Shown here: piece by piece, positions 1 through 13,200 of the stretch
Numbering within the stretch: position 1 is the stretch's first letter
Layout of the letters: each line of letters begins with the position of its first letter
Source of the DNA: Triplophysa rosa
Lineage: Eukaryota > Chordata > Actinopteri > Cypriniformes > Nemacheilidae
NCBI RefSeq assembly: GCF_024868665.1
Contig: NC_079890.1
Span: 4,992,361-5,056,360 of the forward strand
DNA: 64,000 nt
Direction: 5' to 3'
Made by a program: the position numbers and the translations under genes
The notes under the pieces: model-generated
What the model saw: the letters and a program-made list of their open reading frames with translations, nothing else
Told to the model about the DNA's origin: nothing
Databases searched by the model: none

Positions 1-600
1 CACAAACAGCCGAACACAGCTTATGTTTACATTCACGAGGCATGAGACCATTGATTGCTGTTGCGTGTCATGACTTGCGCTAATTTCGCGATCTGAAAGT
101 TATCTTCCAAACATGATCGGCATTTGCAAGACAATTGATTGCTGTTGCGACTCGTGAATCACGCTAATTTCACGATCTGAAAGTTATCTATTGAGCATGA
201 CCGGCATTTGCAGGCATTTTGTCCATGGTGGCAAGTGCGGCCACACTATAGCTCCACATCTGAGCTCTGGCCTCCCATCGCTGTGTCAAGGGTTGCCAGA
301 TTTGCGTAACAAAACACTGCAGCACTGCAGACATGGCAACACTGCTTATGTCTGACTAGCGACTGTTTCTGCGCAAGCATGAGCGATCATGTCAACAATT
401 TTAATTCAGAATTTCACTTCTGCAGTTTAAAAAATGTTCATATAAATCAATGATTAGACTGAAAAGTAACTCGAGTTACTTGAAAAACAAAGTAACTTGA
501 GTATCAATATGTAAATTTATAAAGTAACTGCGTTACATTACTCGTTACTTTTACAAGTAATCTGATTACGTAACACACGTTACTTGTAACACGTTACCCC
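1..600. repeat. hAT-like MITE-rich left end
   Basis: The stretch about 455-600 is a series of short GTAAC/GTTAC repeats ending in TTACCCCCAACACTG, a terminus type common to fish hAT MITEs. A related terminus occurs at 20960-21090. Bases 1-450 contain two ~110-bp imperfect direct repeats (about 40-105 and 120-205, sharing CTAATTTCNCGATCTGAAAG). No gene seen. Confidence 0.4.
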
Positions 601-638
601 CAACACTGGTTATAAAAAGCAAGTGTTGGTGTTGACAG

Positions 639-1169
639 TAGGGTGACCACACGTCCCGCTTTGTGTTGTACCACACAGCATTTTAACCCCTTGCACGTCG
701 CATATTGAGAAAATGTCCCGCATTTTCATCAGTCTGTTGGTTTTTAGTTGTCACTTTTTGTCACAGGTTGTGGTTAGTGTATTAAAATACAAATTATTTC
801 CAAATAATGAAATGCATTATTTAACAATAATATATTTTAAAAGAGAAACTCTTTTTCATTATTTGTTTGTTTTCTCTTTTTGAGAAGATCTTCAGTCTAC
901 AACATGATAACTCCGCGTCTGATCTGTGCTCAGAATTTAAAGAGACAGTTAACTTAACCTTAAATTGAAATCACCATTAAAATGGTTTTATGTTATATAA
1001 CATTTTATCTAATTATGTTGTAGTTGGAATGGACCAAATAGCAAATACTTTTTACGAGCTAAAAGGTAGAAAAAAAATATAAAAATGTTTAATTCTGTAA
1101 TTATATCCCAGTTTTACGCTACCTTTCAGTGGTGTTCCACATTTAGTTTGTTGGGTGGTGGTCACCCTA
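639..1169. mobile_element. Non-autonomous hAT element with 8-bp target duplication
   Basis: Inverted termini TAGGGTGACCAC and GTGGTCACCCTA bound 531 bp. The flanks carry a perfect 8-bp duplication, GTTGACAG, at 631-638 and 1170-1177, the diagnostic hAT target-site length. The interior is AT-rich without a transposase ORF. Confidence 0.8.
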
Positions 1170-1241
1170 GTTGACAGTCGACAGAGATGTACGTTTGTGT
1201 CTATGAAAAAACACTGCATACAAACATGTATACAGTATATA

Positions 1242-1898
1242 CAGGTGCTGGTCATATAATTAGAATATCATCAAAAAGTTGATTTATTTCACTAATTCCA
1301 TTCAAAAAGTGAAACTTGTATATTATATTCATTCATTACACACAGACTGATATATTTCAAATGTTTATTTCTTTTAATTTGATGATTATAACTGACAACT
1401 AATGAAAATCCCAAATTCAGTATCTCAGAAAATTAGAATATTACTTAAGACCAATACAAAGAAAGGATTTTTAGAAATCTTGGCCAACTGAAAAGTATGA
1501 ACATGAAAAGTATGAGCATGTACAGCACTCAATACTTAGTTGGGGCTCCTTTTGCCTGAATTACTGCAGCAATGCGGCGTGGCATGGAGTCGATCAGTCT
1601 GTGGCACTGCTCAGGTGTTATGAGAGGCCAGGTTGCTCTGATAGTGGCCTTCAGCTCTTCTGCATTGTTGGGTCTGGCATATCGCATCTTCCTCTTCACA
1701 ATACTCCATAGATTTTCTATGAGGTTAAGGTCAGGCGAGTTTGCTGGCCAATTAAGAACAGGGATACCATGGTCCTTAAACCAGGTACTGGTAGCTTTGG
1801 CACTGTGTGCAGGTGCCAAGTCCTGTTGGAAAATGAAATCTGTATCTCAATAAAGTTGGTCCATATTCTCCATATTCTAATTATATGACCAGCACCTG
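1242..1898 (-). mobile_element. Tc1/mariner-like element, internally deleted
   Basis: Inverted termini with CAGGTGCTGGTCATATAATT at the left and its complement at the right, flanked by TA (1240-1241 and 1899-1900). The interior retains only the 3' part of a transposase gene on the minus strand. The total of 657 bp is about half a full element. Confidence 0.85.
1529..1840 (-). pseudogene. Tc1-like transposase C-terminal remnant
   Basis: About 96 open codons hold the end of the DDE domain: an APAHSAKATSTWF-type block (the second Asp motif reads QDLAPAH, with Asn replaced), then WPANSPDLNLIENLW with the third catalytic Glu, and a C-terminus ending ..GAPTKY. The N-terminal DNA-binding part and first Asp are missing and upstream frames are broken, so it is not functional. 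Confidence 0.8.
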
Positions 1899-1989
1899 TA
1901 AACATACGCACATTTAATAAGTATTATTAATATTAACTTACCTCTCGAATGTCTGCAGTGGTGCCGGTCAACCGTTGAAATTTAAAATA

Positions 1990-2115
1990 ACCGCTCACGC
2001 AGCTCAATTTTAACCCAACTGGATGGGTTGTTACAGAAATGACCCAATAAACGTCAGAAATAACCCAACAAAATGACCCAATTTCTCTATCCCAACTATT
2101 GGGTTACAAAAATAA
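1990..2115. repeat. Short degenerate repeats of an AATGACCCAA-type motif
   Basis: Several dispersed copies of AACCCAA / TGACCCAA / GGGTT in about 125 bp, with partial inverted symmetry (CCCAACT...GGGTTGTT). Probably a decayed MITE terminus. Confidence 0.35.
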
Positions 2116-2496
2116 CGCAATGTTTTTTTGAGATATCGAAAGATACCGTGTATTTAGTTTTTCGTTTGAACATGTATAGAATATATGAGGTTTGTGTGAA
2201 TATATGTGTGAAAATATTTACAACACAAAAGAGTAATTATTGGGGAGTAGGGCTGACACAAAATCAGATTTTCACTTCTCGGTTACTGTGGTCAAAAGAA
2301 TTAATGGTAATATTAATAAATGTTTTTTAAATGAACAAATAATGCTGAATAAATACATTTTTTATTTATTCTGTGTGTTCTTTTGCCAATAAATAACACA
2401 TAAAATAGAGAGAGTTTGTAACCATTGTCGTTCTTAGGGCAAAACTTTGCTTTGTGCACCCGTTTAGTGCGTAAAATCTAAATAATTAGCCACTAT

Positions 2497-3423
2497 GGGC
2501 CTCATTCATGAAACATTCGTAAATACATGTGAATTCCGAGTCATTTGCGCGTAAAACAGACCTTCCCGAAAACTCTCCTCCGGATTCACAAATACTTCGT
2601 AAAGGTCAGATTTGATAGTAAAATGTGTGTTAATGAATTCCAATGACTCGTAAACAGGGCGCGCATGCACGCTCATTCACAATTAGCATAATCCCCGCCT
2701 ATGAATTACAGCTACGCAAATTACGTATCTAGGAATACTGGAATCCTCTAGACTTCATTCTCTGGTTTGGCTACATTATATTGCATAAATGCATGAGACT
2801 AATAGGTTATATGCTTACCAATAAATTCATCAATTAAACTGTCCACCAAAGCGTTTTTAGCAAGCTAAAATAATAATACCTGGCGCTTTTCTGAAAACGA
2901 CCAGCTGGTGGTGCCTGAGAACGCTTTGGAGGCACTGCGCGTTGTTCCGGAGATGCGTTGGTTGGTGTGATTTAGAAAATCCGCAACAGTTAGCCTACTT
3001 ACTAGTATCTTATTTTAAAGAATATTACGTAATATGAAAATGCAGTAACCATTAATATTAACTTGTCCACAATTGTTGTGTTTGATGGTTGGTCAATGTA
3101 GTGTTTGTCCTGCCTCTTCTCCACTGTGATTGGACGGCTGTGTGAAAAAGGACAGTGACGAGCTCTGCGTTTTAGCCGAAGTAAAAAAGTAAAAAATTCT
3201 AAAAGAACTCATGAAATATCATTATGATACATAGTGCATCAAAATACAGTGTCATCATTTTGTCTAAAAGAATACAGAACGTCATGTGCGGTTTTACGCA
3301 CTATTTACACTTGGTATGGAGCTGGTGTACATTTATTTCGTACCAACTAACATTTTGAAAATACGACTTTACGAACGATTTACACAAAAAATCGTTCTGC
3401 TCGTGTTTCATGAATGAGGCCCA
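2497..3423. mobile_element. Long MITE with ~18-bp perfect inverted termini
   Basis: Left terminus TGGGCCTCATTCATGAAACA; the right terminus is its near-exact complement (TGTTTCATGAATGAGGCCCA with one substitution). About 925 bp with no ORF. Flanks are TA-rich (CTA / ATA), so the superfamily is uncertain (Tc1-like or Harbinger-like). Confidence 0.7.
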
Positions 3424-4872
<1,449 letters not shown>

Positions 4873-4919
4873 TAATCTAAAAATGAGATAATGACCTCGC
4901 TATGCATTTTTTGGGCGGA

Positions 4920-4925
4920 AATAAA
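4920..4925 (+). terminator. Candidate polyadenylation signal of mfap3l
   Basis: AATAAA 48 nt after the stop codon. It is followed by a T/G-rich stretch (GGTCAAGG then TTTTTTTTG), which fits a downstream element. A second signal near 5110 (AAAATAAATC) could give a longer UTR. Confidence 0.4.
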
Positions 4926-5780
4926 AGGTCAAGGTTTTTTTTGTTCTACAATGGACATTTTTTTCTTTTGTTAGAAAAAGAAAAGAATAACTTCTAAGAT
5001 AAGAAACATCTATTATGCTTTAAGTTCTGTTTCAATGACAAGGGATGGGTGAATCTCATGTAGAAATGTCCTTCATATTTGACCCCATATTTCATGATTT
5101 TTAGAGAACTCTAAAATAAATCAGCTTTGGTACAACAAATACTATCATTATGTGTATATTTAAATGTACCTCGTAAATGTTACTGTATGGAGAGTAATTT
5201 TTGTGCACATTTAAAATGGGGATTTAAATGTATAAATGGGGAATTAAGTGTGCTTAATTGTTATTAAAATGTCCAATGCAAATAATCTTTGTTTAAGCTT
5301 TGAATTGTTTATGCAATTTTTTTTTCTCTTGGGGGGATATGACCTAGACATTTCTGTAATTTTTTTAATCGATTGTATACAAATATTCACGCTGAATGTA
5401 TTTTGGGGCGAAATGCTGTATTTATTTAGAAAATGTTTCCCAGAATTTATTTGGCATAGTAAGTGAATGAAAACTATGGCTGTAATGGTATACAAAACGC
5501 ATTGTCTTAATATGACAAAAGAATTAGTTCTGATGGATCTAGGTCCACATTACTGTATTTATTTCATAATCGAGATGAAATGACTGATTCTATACCGGCT
5601 GAAAATCTTTTGTTATACAGTTAGTTGAGTTTATCATTCAATACAGGTCAAACTTTTTATATCTCAGATGGGAGGTGCAGTTCGAACTTAAGAATTTTTT
5701 AAAGATGTTCCTTCTAAAATGCATGAAAAATGCTTGTTGACTGGTTTTCATGCTGGATTTGGAGAGTTTTGGAGAAATTT
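4926..5780 (+). other. mfap3l 3' UTR/downstream region
   Basis: AT-rich DNA with several possible polyadenylation hexamers. Short ORFs here have no coding character. Confidence 0.4.
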
Positions 5781-5916
5781 GTCCTGTAGCTCAGTGGTTA
5801 GAGTATGGCGCTAGCAACGCCAAGGTCATGGGTTCGAACCCAGGGATTGCACATACTATACATTGCATTATACTATACATGTTTGCAATGTCTGCCAAAT
5901 GCATAAATGTAAATGG
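5781..5916 (+). mobile_element. tRNA-Ala-derived SINE
   Basis: The head has a pol III A box (TAGCTCAGTGGTTAGAG) and B box (GGTTCGAACCC) and folds as a tRNA-like anticodon arm with loop CTAGCAA (AGC, Ala). The T-stem and acceptor do not pair properly, so it is not a functional tRNA. The tail has TCTGCCAAATGCATAAATG, the 3' tail shared with other copies in this window (near 9205-9235 and, inverted, 61075-61140). Confidence 0.8.
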
Positions 5917-7048
5917 ATTTGGAGAGGCAAAAAAAACATGTGAGATCCCGATTCTGTTGTTGGCTGTCACAATGGCCAGGTAAATAACGCATTAACACTT
6001 TATATTGTGGTTTCAGTATTCTTTAACATTTTTCAGTTTGAGATTTTGAGTGTTTATTTAGTTAAGATTTTATTTCCTTATATTGTTAGTAATTAAATAA
6101 TAGTATTATTATTTTAACTAGGAATGTAGTATTTCTTTAAAATAAATTTGCATATGGTTTCATCGTTTTCCTTTATCTCTGTTTTTTATGAATAAACTGT
6201 TGCAAGTATGTGTTTTTAAAATTGAGTTCTCAGATTTTACTGACGAGAAGCCAATATTAAATTCAGTTCACTGATTTTAAACAAGGCACACCTATTAGTT
6301 CTAAGATATAGATAACAAGATAACCATGAAAGTTTCTGAATGATCTATTTTTTAAATCCAGAGCACCACTTTACTGGTAATGCTAGCTATACAGGTTAAG
6401 AGCTAATTTCCTGGTCAGCGTTGTGAGGAGTGAAGGCCAGTGTGCTTTTTCAGAATGATGTTGTTCTTTAGTATAATAAAAAAAGCTTGTACCCATGGCT
6501 TCTTGTGTCTTTGTCTTTATTTGTTAAATGAAAGGAAGATGGATGTTTTTGTTTCAAGTCTGTCTCAAACTCTGCCCTTGAAGAGTGTTCGTCTACACAT
6601 TACACGCTCAATCTACTTTTTTGAGTCACTGAAGTGGACTTCATATTTAACAGTGATTGTTGCTTTTTTCCTTTGTAGATCGTTTTGTGTGGTGTAAAGG
6701 CTTTTCACAGACTCTCACAAGACAAAAATCTAAATGTAGATTTTGTTTTTATGTCTCGTATTTAATATTACCATACAATGTACAATGTAAAAAATTAAAC
6801 ACTGTAAAAAAAACCTTAAAACTGTAGTTTCAAAAGTTGGCTTAATTACTTAAATTGAATCGAATAGCTTTACAGGTCATTTGAACTTTAAAAAATCTAA
6901 AACTTTATTGGTACAAAGTCATTTGTACTTAAAATTAATTTGTATTTCTATTTATTTCATTCAGCTTGAAACTTTAAAGCAGCTTTTGAACTACAAGTTT
7001 ATGTTGAAATGGGTGACATGTTTATAGTTGTGTGCTGTGTCCTATGCA
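5917..7048. other. Intergenic, AT-rich
   Basis: No coding region, RNA gene or clear repeat border seen. The small ORFs are chance. Confidence 0.4.
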
Positions 7049-7052
7049 TTAA

Positions 7053-7598
7053 AGGGGTCATATGGCGCGAATACGTGTTTTTCTGTGTCTTTGGTGTGTT
7101 ATAAGTTGCCCATGCATGTATTAGACACGTAAAATTGCAAAAATGAAAGTGTCGGAACAAAAGATGCATTCTATCTAAAAGCGAATGCTCACCCAGACCT
7201 GCCTGAAACGCCTCGTGTAACCACACCCCCACAAATCTACGTCAGTTCATGGTATGAGTTGACTAAGACCGGGCGTACCTGGGCGTACCTGTCAGTACAA
7301 TTGCTTTGGAACCTGATGTTCCAAATATGGTAAGAGGCGTTACATTTCCGTCACACGCTTGCAGTATTTGACCAATCACTACGCACTGGTTAACTGGCCA
7401 ATCATAGCACACTGTGCTTTTCAGAGCCATGAGCTTTGTAAAAAATCTGCACCTTTCAGAGAGGCGGGGCAAAGAGGAGATACAAACATGCACGGTATGT
7501 GGAAAATACAGCGTTTTTTAACCTTAAATCGTGTAAAAACATTGCATTACATCTAAAACAAACGATAATATTCGTTTTAGCCGTGTCATATGACCCCT
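7053..7598. mobile_element. piggyBac-type MITE (TTAA target)
   Basis: Inverted termini AGGGGTCATATGGC and GTCATATGACCCCT, each next to TTAA (7049-7052 and 7599-7602). TTAA is the piggyBac target. About 546 bp, no transposase. Confidence 0.7.
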
Positions 7599-7602
7599 TT
7601 AA

Positions 7603-9190
7603 TATATACATTAATAAAAGACTGAAATGCTTTGAGGTCAGACATATATAACTACATGTGTCTGGAACAGAGCACGAAAAGCACCACTCAATAACAATAA
7701 CTTTGCCAACATGGCATAACCATCATAAAACAAAAAGCAGACACATACACCTTTATGTCCGCAGTGATGTCATCAAGACGTCATGGCCACTCTTTTCAAA
7801 AGAAAAAGAGAAAAATGCAGAGTAAACAATAACTAATACATCTGGGTCCTTTTCAACAAAAGCGCTCCAGTTTTTTTAATTTATTTATTGCGTCTAGAAA
7901 GTAAGAAGCATCCAGCTCTGTTTACGGTTCAAGAAGCCAATTAAATACATTTATATTATATTATTTATGTAATAAATGTATTCAAGAAAAGCAATTGGGT
8001 GACATGATAGCAAATGCGTGCGGACTCGCTGACATCTGAAATATTATGTCTGTCTTACACTAGACTCAATTTTTAACTTCGTTTCTGTTTACCTCCATAT
8101 AAACGCAGGTCATGTCACTTATTGTTGTCCAGTTTCTGCTCAGGCACATTTAGGTAAGACTGCCATCTAGTGTCACATCTAACAAACAGCATTCATTTTT
8201 AAAATGTGATTTCAATGACATCAAAAGGATTTGAACGAGGCAGGCTCACACGAATCAGAATAACTTGCGAGTAGTTAACGAAAAAACATGCATTCCTTTG
8301 AATAAACATTCTAGTAAACGTTTAGCTTCTCCACAAATATGTTAATGAATGTTCCATTGTCACCATAGCGATTCCTTTCAAAGCAAAGAGGGAAATTCAA
8401 TATCAAATACATCCAGCTCATTTTCGGAAGGACAGACGTTCTCTTGATTATTTATTTACTTATTGCATCTTGAATAGAGGCATCTAGCGATGCATAAATC
8501 CCTTTTGATTTCTGGAGAGTTTAAGACTTTTTGCCCAGATTTTCAGTCTGGAGTTGTTGCAGAAAGTCTGATTTTATCATGTATTGTTTTCTATGTAAAC
8601 GTTCAAAAAGTCTTCAAGTGTATGATGTCTAGTTTTTTTAAAATCCGTTCCCTTTCTTTTAAAGTCTTGTAGTGTATTCCAGCCTTTAGTTGCTTGAACT
8701 TTAAATCCAGGATATCCTTCAAGCAATTATATAATGGCAACAGAAATCTGCTGTTACGGGATTTTAAACATGCACCTGTTAGTCATAATGTCCAAGTGGT
8801 CACTCTCTGGAGACATTTGCCTCTGTGCCACTGATACGCAGATTGGAGGAGATTCTGTTTCAATAAGCAGACTCTTTAGGAGTCCTACTCAGCCTTCTCG
8901 CAAGGGTCATCATCAGAAACCATTCCATATTTATTTGAAATAAGTGAAAATACAAAAAGGTCTGCACTCTAAAAACATGTCTTAAAGTTTTAAGTATAGG
9001 GGATAAAAGTGCACATGTTTTAAAATTTACTTTAGCAAAATATGTAACAGTTATCCGTTTCTGAGTAGTTAAATTGTAAGATCAAGATTTTATGTTTTGT
9101 GAAAGTTATTACATTATGAACATCTCATTACATTACAATAATTATTAATGTAATCAAATCATTAATAATGTAATACTGATAATGTGCAGC
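7603..9190. other. Intergenic, no gene seen
   Basis: AT-rich. ORFs of 60-70 codons at 8490-8940 lack any recognisable domain or splice context. Confidence 0.4.
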
Positions 9191-9235
9191 ATCTGTATAA
9201 AAGCGTCTGCCAAATACATAAATGTAAATGTTCAT
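9191..9235 (+). repeat. SINE 3' tail fragment
   Basis: TATAAAAGCGTCTGCCAAAT followed by ACATAAATGTAAATG, the same tail as the SINE at 5781, without the tRNA head. Confidence 0.6.
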
Positions 9236-9884
9236 TACGGCATTTATGCAACATTTATGTTAAATGCTCTCTCATTTGTAAGTCTTTTTTTGTTGTTTAT
9301 TGAAGTTCAAAACATTTGTACAACCATATAGTATTGTTTTGTAAGATTTGACAGAATAGAAGACTTTTTTCTACAATTGCGCAACACTTACAACAATGAC
9401 AAGTTTGTGACCCAGTCACAACCATCAAATTTTGACTTATTAAAGACATCAAAGTAATATTTTCACAGAATGTACTTTACATCACGTAGAATGATTTGAA
9501 AACAGTAAATCACAAAATAATACTTTAGCTGGATTTTCACAGGCAAGGTGAAGGAAACGTTACGTTACGTTGTTACAGTTTTAACATGGCTGTTTTATGA
9601 TATGTTCGTTTAAAGGCAGTAGAAACATTTTTTTGCTTATTGTCATCATAAGGTAAACATCATTTCTTAAGTAACTGTAACCAATACAGCAGTATAGTAA
9701 ATGTTAAAATTGTTAAAAATAAAATTGTTTCCGTTGCAGTAGCTATATACCTGTTTGGTCAGATTAGACATTTTTTTTTACTTGTTGCCTATTTTTAAGA
9801 GACATTGTTCTTTGTTCGCCATTAGCATTATGGATTATATATAGACTGCTTATTTAACTGGTCTATTCTAGTTATGTCCATTTT
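9236..9884 (-). other. apol-like 3' UTR/downstream region
   Basis: No coding features. One AATAAA on the minus strand at 9296-9301 could end a ~590-nt 3' UTR. Confidence 0.35.
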
Positions 9885-10298
9885 TCAAAGGTTTCCAATT
9901 GCATCAAGTAGCTTTTCTCTGATGGAGTTGAGCTCCACTAAGGCTTCGTGCAGATACTTGGCCAAGGTTCTAACTTCAGCGGTCACCTCCTTTTTACATC
10001 CTTTCTTCACGTCTTTTGAGTCTTTTGTAAAGTACCTGTCCATTCCTTTATGAAGGCTGTTCAACCTGGCCAGTGTATGGTTCATTATTTCTTCAGCTCG
10101 CTCTACTGGGCCAGTTACAAAGGTAATAGTTTGCAGAGCTCGACGTACTTCCCACTCACCGAGATAGTAGTTGTTTCGTCGTAGTAACGGATGGCTATGT
10201 AGGCGTCTTAGACCTTCAGTTATAAATTGCAAACAGTGTTGCATTTCAATCAACTGGGTCTCGTAGTCCTGAACGATTATTTCAATATTCTTACGGTC
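9885..10298 (-). CDS. apol-like exon 30 (ApoL C-terminus, stop)
   Basis: The final 137 codons, ending ...LLDAIGNL and a TGA at 9885-9887. The content is helical and amphipathic: DRKNIEIIVQDYETQLIEM, then a charged helix with EVTAEVRTLAKYLHEALVEL, typical of the C-terminal helical part of ApoL proteins. The acceptor is CACGCAG at 10299. Together with exon 29 it forms a full-length ApoL core with no frameshift, so the gene looks functional. Confidence 0.85.
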   Translation of the reverse strand, partial: DRKNIEIIVQDYETQLIEMQHCLQFITEGLRRLHSHPLLRRNNYYLGEWEVRRALQTITFVTGPVERAEEIMNHTLARLNSLHKGMDRYFTKDSKDVKKGCKKEVTAEVRTLAKYLHEALVELNSIREKLLDAIGNL

Positions 10299-13200
10299 CT
10301 GCGTGAAGATGTGGTAAAACAAAATGATGATTGTAATATAAACAGTTATTATTCAAAACATTTTAAAGTCACCATAAAACATCTCAAATATTTCTGATTA
10401 AAAAACTGCATACGTGCATGTTGTTGAAATTATCCGAAATAGTCGCTGAAGCCGCTGTGATGCCACCTGCTGTTGCCACACCTAGTCCAATGGCCGAGAT
10501 TAAGAGTGAAGCACCAAAAGTGACTGGTGCTAAAGCCAGGCCAGTGATAGCAGCGGCCCCTCCCACAGCTGAGGCGGTTCCTCCAGTGATGTTTACTATT
10601 TTTGCCCGATGATGGAAGTTACTGAGGTCATCAGCAATGGCATATAAAATCAGCACATGCTGGTAGAGAAGTTCAGCTCGCTCCATGAAGAGTTTTAAGT
10701 ACACGCGGAGGCCACGATGAACCTTATCTGCAATCACTTTAAATGATCTTACAGAAGAAAAGAAAAGAAAAAAAAACGTTATTAACATTTTTCTGTAAAT
10801 TCTTAGGAAAAGAAATGAAGTCAAAACCAGACCCTCCGAGACCAAGACCAACACCAGACCACCTAAGACCTGTTGTGTGTGACATGCTGTGCATGATAAT
10901 TCCTATGTCTTGCACTACAGTGTAACTGCTTTTAAATTTGTGTCCCTTTTATATTTGATTCTAGTGTACACTGAGAAGTGTTGATTTAACGTGCTGATGT
11001 TGATTTGGCGTGTAGGTCTCAAAGCCACAAAATCAAGACCGCTTAGCAGGATAACTTTTAATGTAAGAACAGCTGGAAATAATTCTCACATGTTCTCATC
11101 CTCTTTGAGGCTGATTTTCTCATCAGGCGGCAATTCATCCCAAACTGAAAAGTGTGAATAGATGTTAGAATATAATATGAAATAAGAAATGAAATATGTG
11201 AATCATCCGATATCAACATACACTCCACTGTATTCCACCACTCCGTGAGGCTGTCAGTGTCCTGTCAATAAAACATTCATTACACACATTAACAATAGCT
11301 GGCTGCAGATGGATTTGATCAATTCAACAAGTCTTGAATCTTACAAGAGCAAATGTGACCCTGCATGTGAAAACAGTCATTTTGGTGACATAAAATCATT
11401 CTACATAATGTAAAGAACATTTTGTCAAATATAATCTTGATATCTTAAAAAAAGGCTGAGTAGGGCAATATCAAAGATTGAAATCATAGTGAAATTAAGG
11501 TGATTTTCCCTGTATGTCATAATTAGATTTTGAGACTTTAGCCTGAATTTCATAGGCAGGGTCACAAATTCCTAATAAACGGAATACTTGCCGCTGAAAA
11601 AATAAGCAGGTATAGCAACATTAGCTGTACTGACCTCATCTTCTTCCACTTTTTCAAGGCTCTCCTTTGCCTCCTGACCTCTTGCTCTTCTTATGTCCAT
11701 CTGAGAAGACATCCATTCAGCCTTTCCACGGGAGATAAAAAAGGGTAAAAGAAGAAAAAGGGGTGAAAGAGATTAAGATTAAAATGAGTGGTTCGATCTG
11801 CTTTACCATCATGAATTGAGAAGACATGACTGTCAGAAAAAATGGTCAAAATATATACCTTTTTGTCAGGGGCAGTACCCTTTCAAAAAGGTCCTAATAT
11901 GTACCATTAGGTACAGATATGTACACATTTAGAACCAATGTGTTCCTTTGTAATACTCATATGTACCTTTTGGGTACTAATATGCACTTTTTAGGTGCAA
12001 ATTAGTACTTTTTTGAAAGGGTACTGCCCCAGTGACAAAAGGGTACATATTTTGACTGCATTTCTGGTGTTTGTTAAAGGGGTCCTATTATGCTAACTAA
12101 CAGAACGTTACTGAATGACTGAGTTGAGTGGTGCTGTAATAATGTTAAATATGTTGGAAAATATTTTTATTTTTTTATATAATTAAGCATGAACAATTAT
12201 TTTAGTACAGCCCAAAAACAAAACCAAGACTTCCTACGAGTGCATAATAGGACCCTTTCAAAAGTATATGTTGTTTCAGCCTTTTGCAGTTTAATGATCG
12301 CACAAGGCTTTAGTGAATTTTGATCATGTCAAGCCTTGCAGTACTGGAAATATTTATTATACCTTAGCAGCATCAGATGGAAAATAGTCTTCAGATGTGA
12401 CACATGGAAGGTCAAGGTCTTCAGGAAAGTCCTTGGTTTCTTTATTCTGAGAAGAGCAGGTACAAAACTTTTCACTTGAAGTCATAAAGGATTAAGCTAT
12501 TTTAGAGAATGAACTGGTATGAATACACAATTACCTTGGACTTTTTGAGATGCTTGCCCATTTGCTTGGATTTCTTTGGTTTATTGTCCTGGGGAAAATC
12601 ATCAACAGCTTGTATAAAGTATGTAGGCCTACTTGGTTCAATACAAATTACGCTCAATCATGAAAATGTTTAGAAACTAGTTACATTAATAACTCAATTC
12701 AAAAATACAAATAGTAAACACATATTGACACATAACATTTTACAACATAACAGTGCTTAATCCATGTTTTGGTTTAACTGTTCAGCCACCTACTACTGAC
12801 ATTTCAAAATCAAAGTAATGATTCTACAAAACACCTGCATTCTCCCTTTTGTAATGTCTAAGGGATATGTTCACACAGTCAGTGTTTAGGATTGCCAGCC
12901 AGTGGACAAACCCACTTATAACCGATATTTCAGCCCATGTGGTCACCACGTAAATCCCACATAAACCTTAAAGCTTAGACTGAAAGGGTTATTGCTCATG
13001 TTACTCAGTTGGGTCAACTAGCACCATGTCCAATACTGCATGAAATCCATGAGGCCTTTTTTGAACCCGTCATTCCCATGCAGGACCCATTTTTCAGCCT
13101 AAGGCTAGGTATAAAAAAAACATGTTTCAGTAATCCAACACTCAACCTAAAAATGATGAGATATTTTGCTACCCAAACACTGGGTTAAGCTTTTGGGGTC

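Noticed and set aside
5781..5855. Functional tRNA-Ala gene
   Set aside because: Anticodon arm and boxes are present but the acceptor and T stems do not pair and a SINE tail follows.
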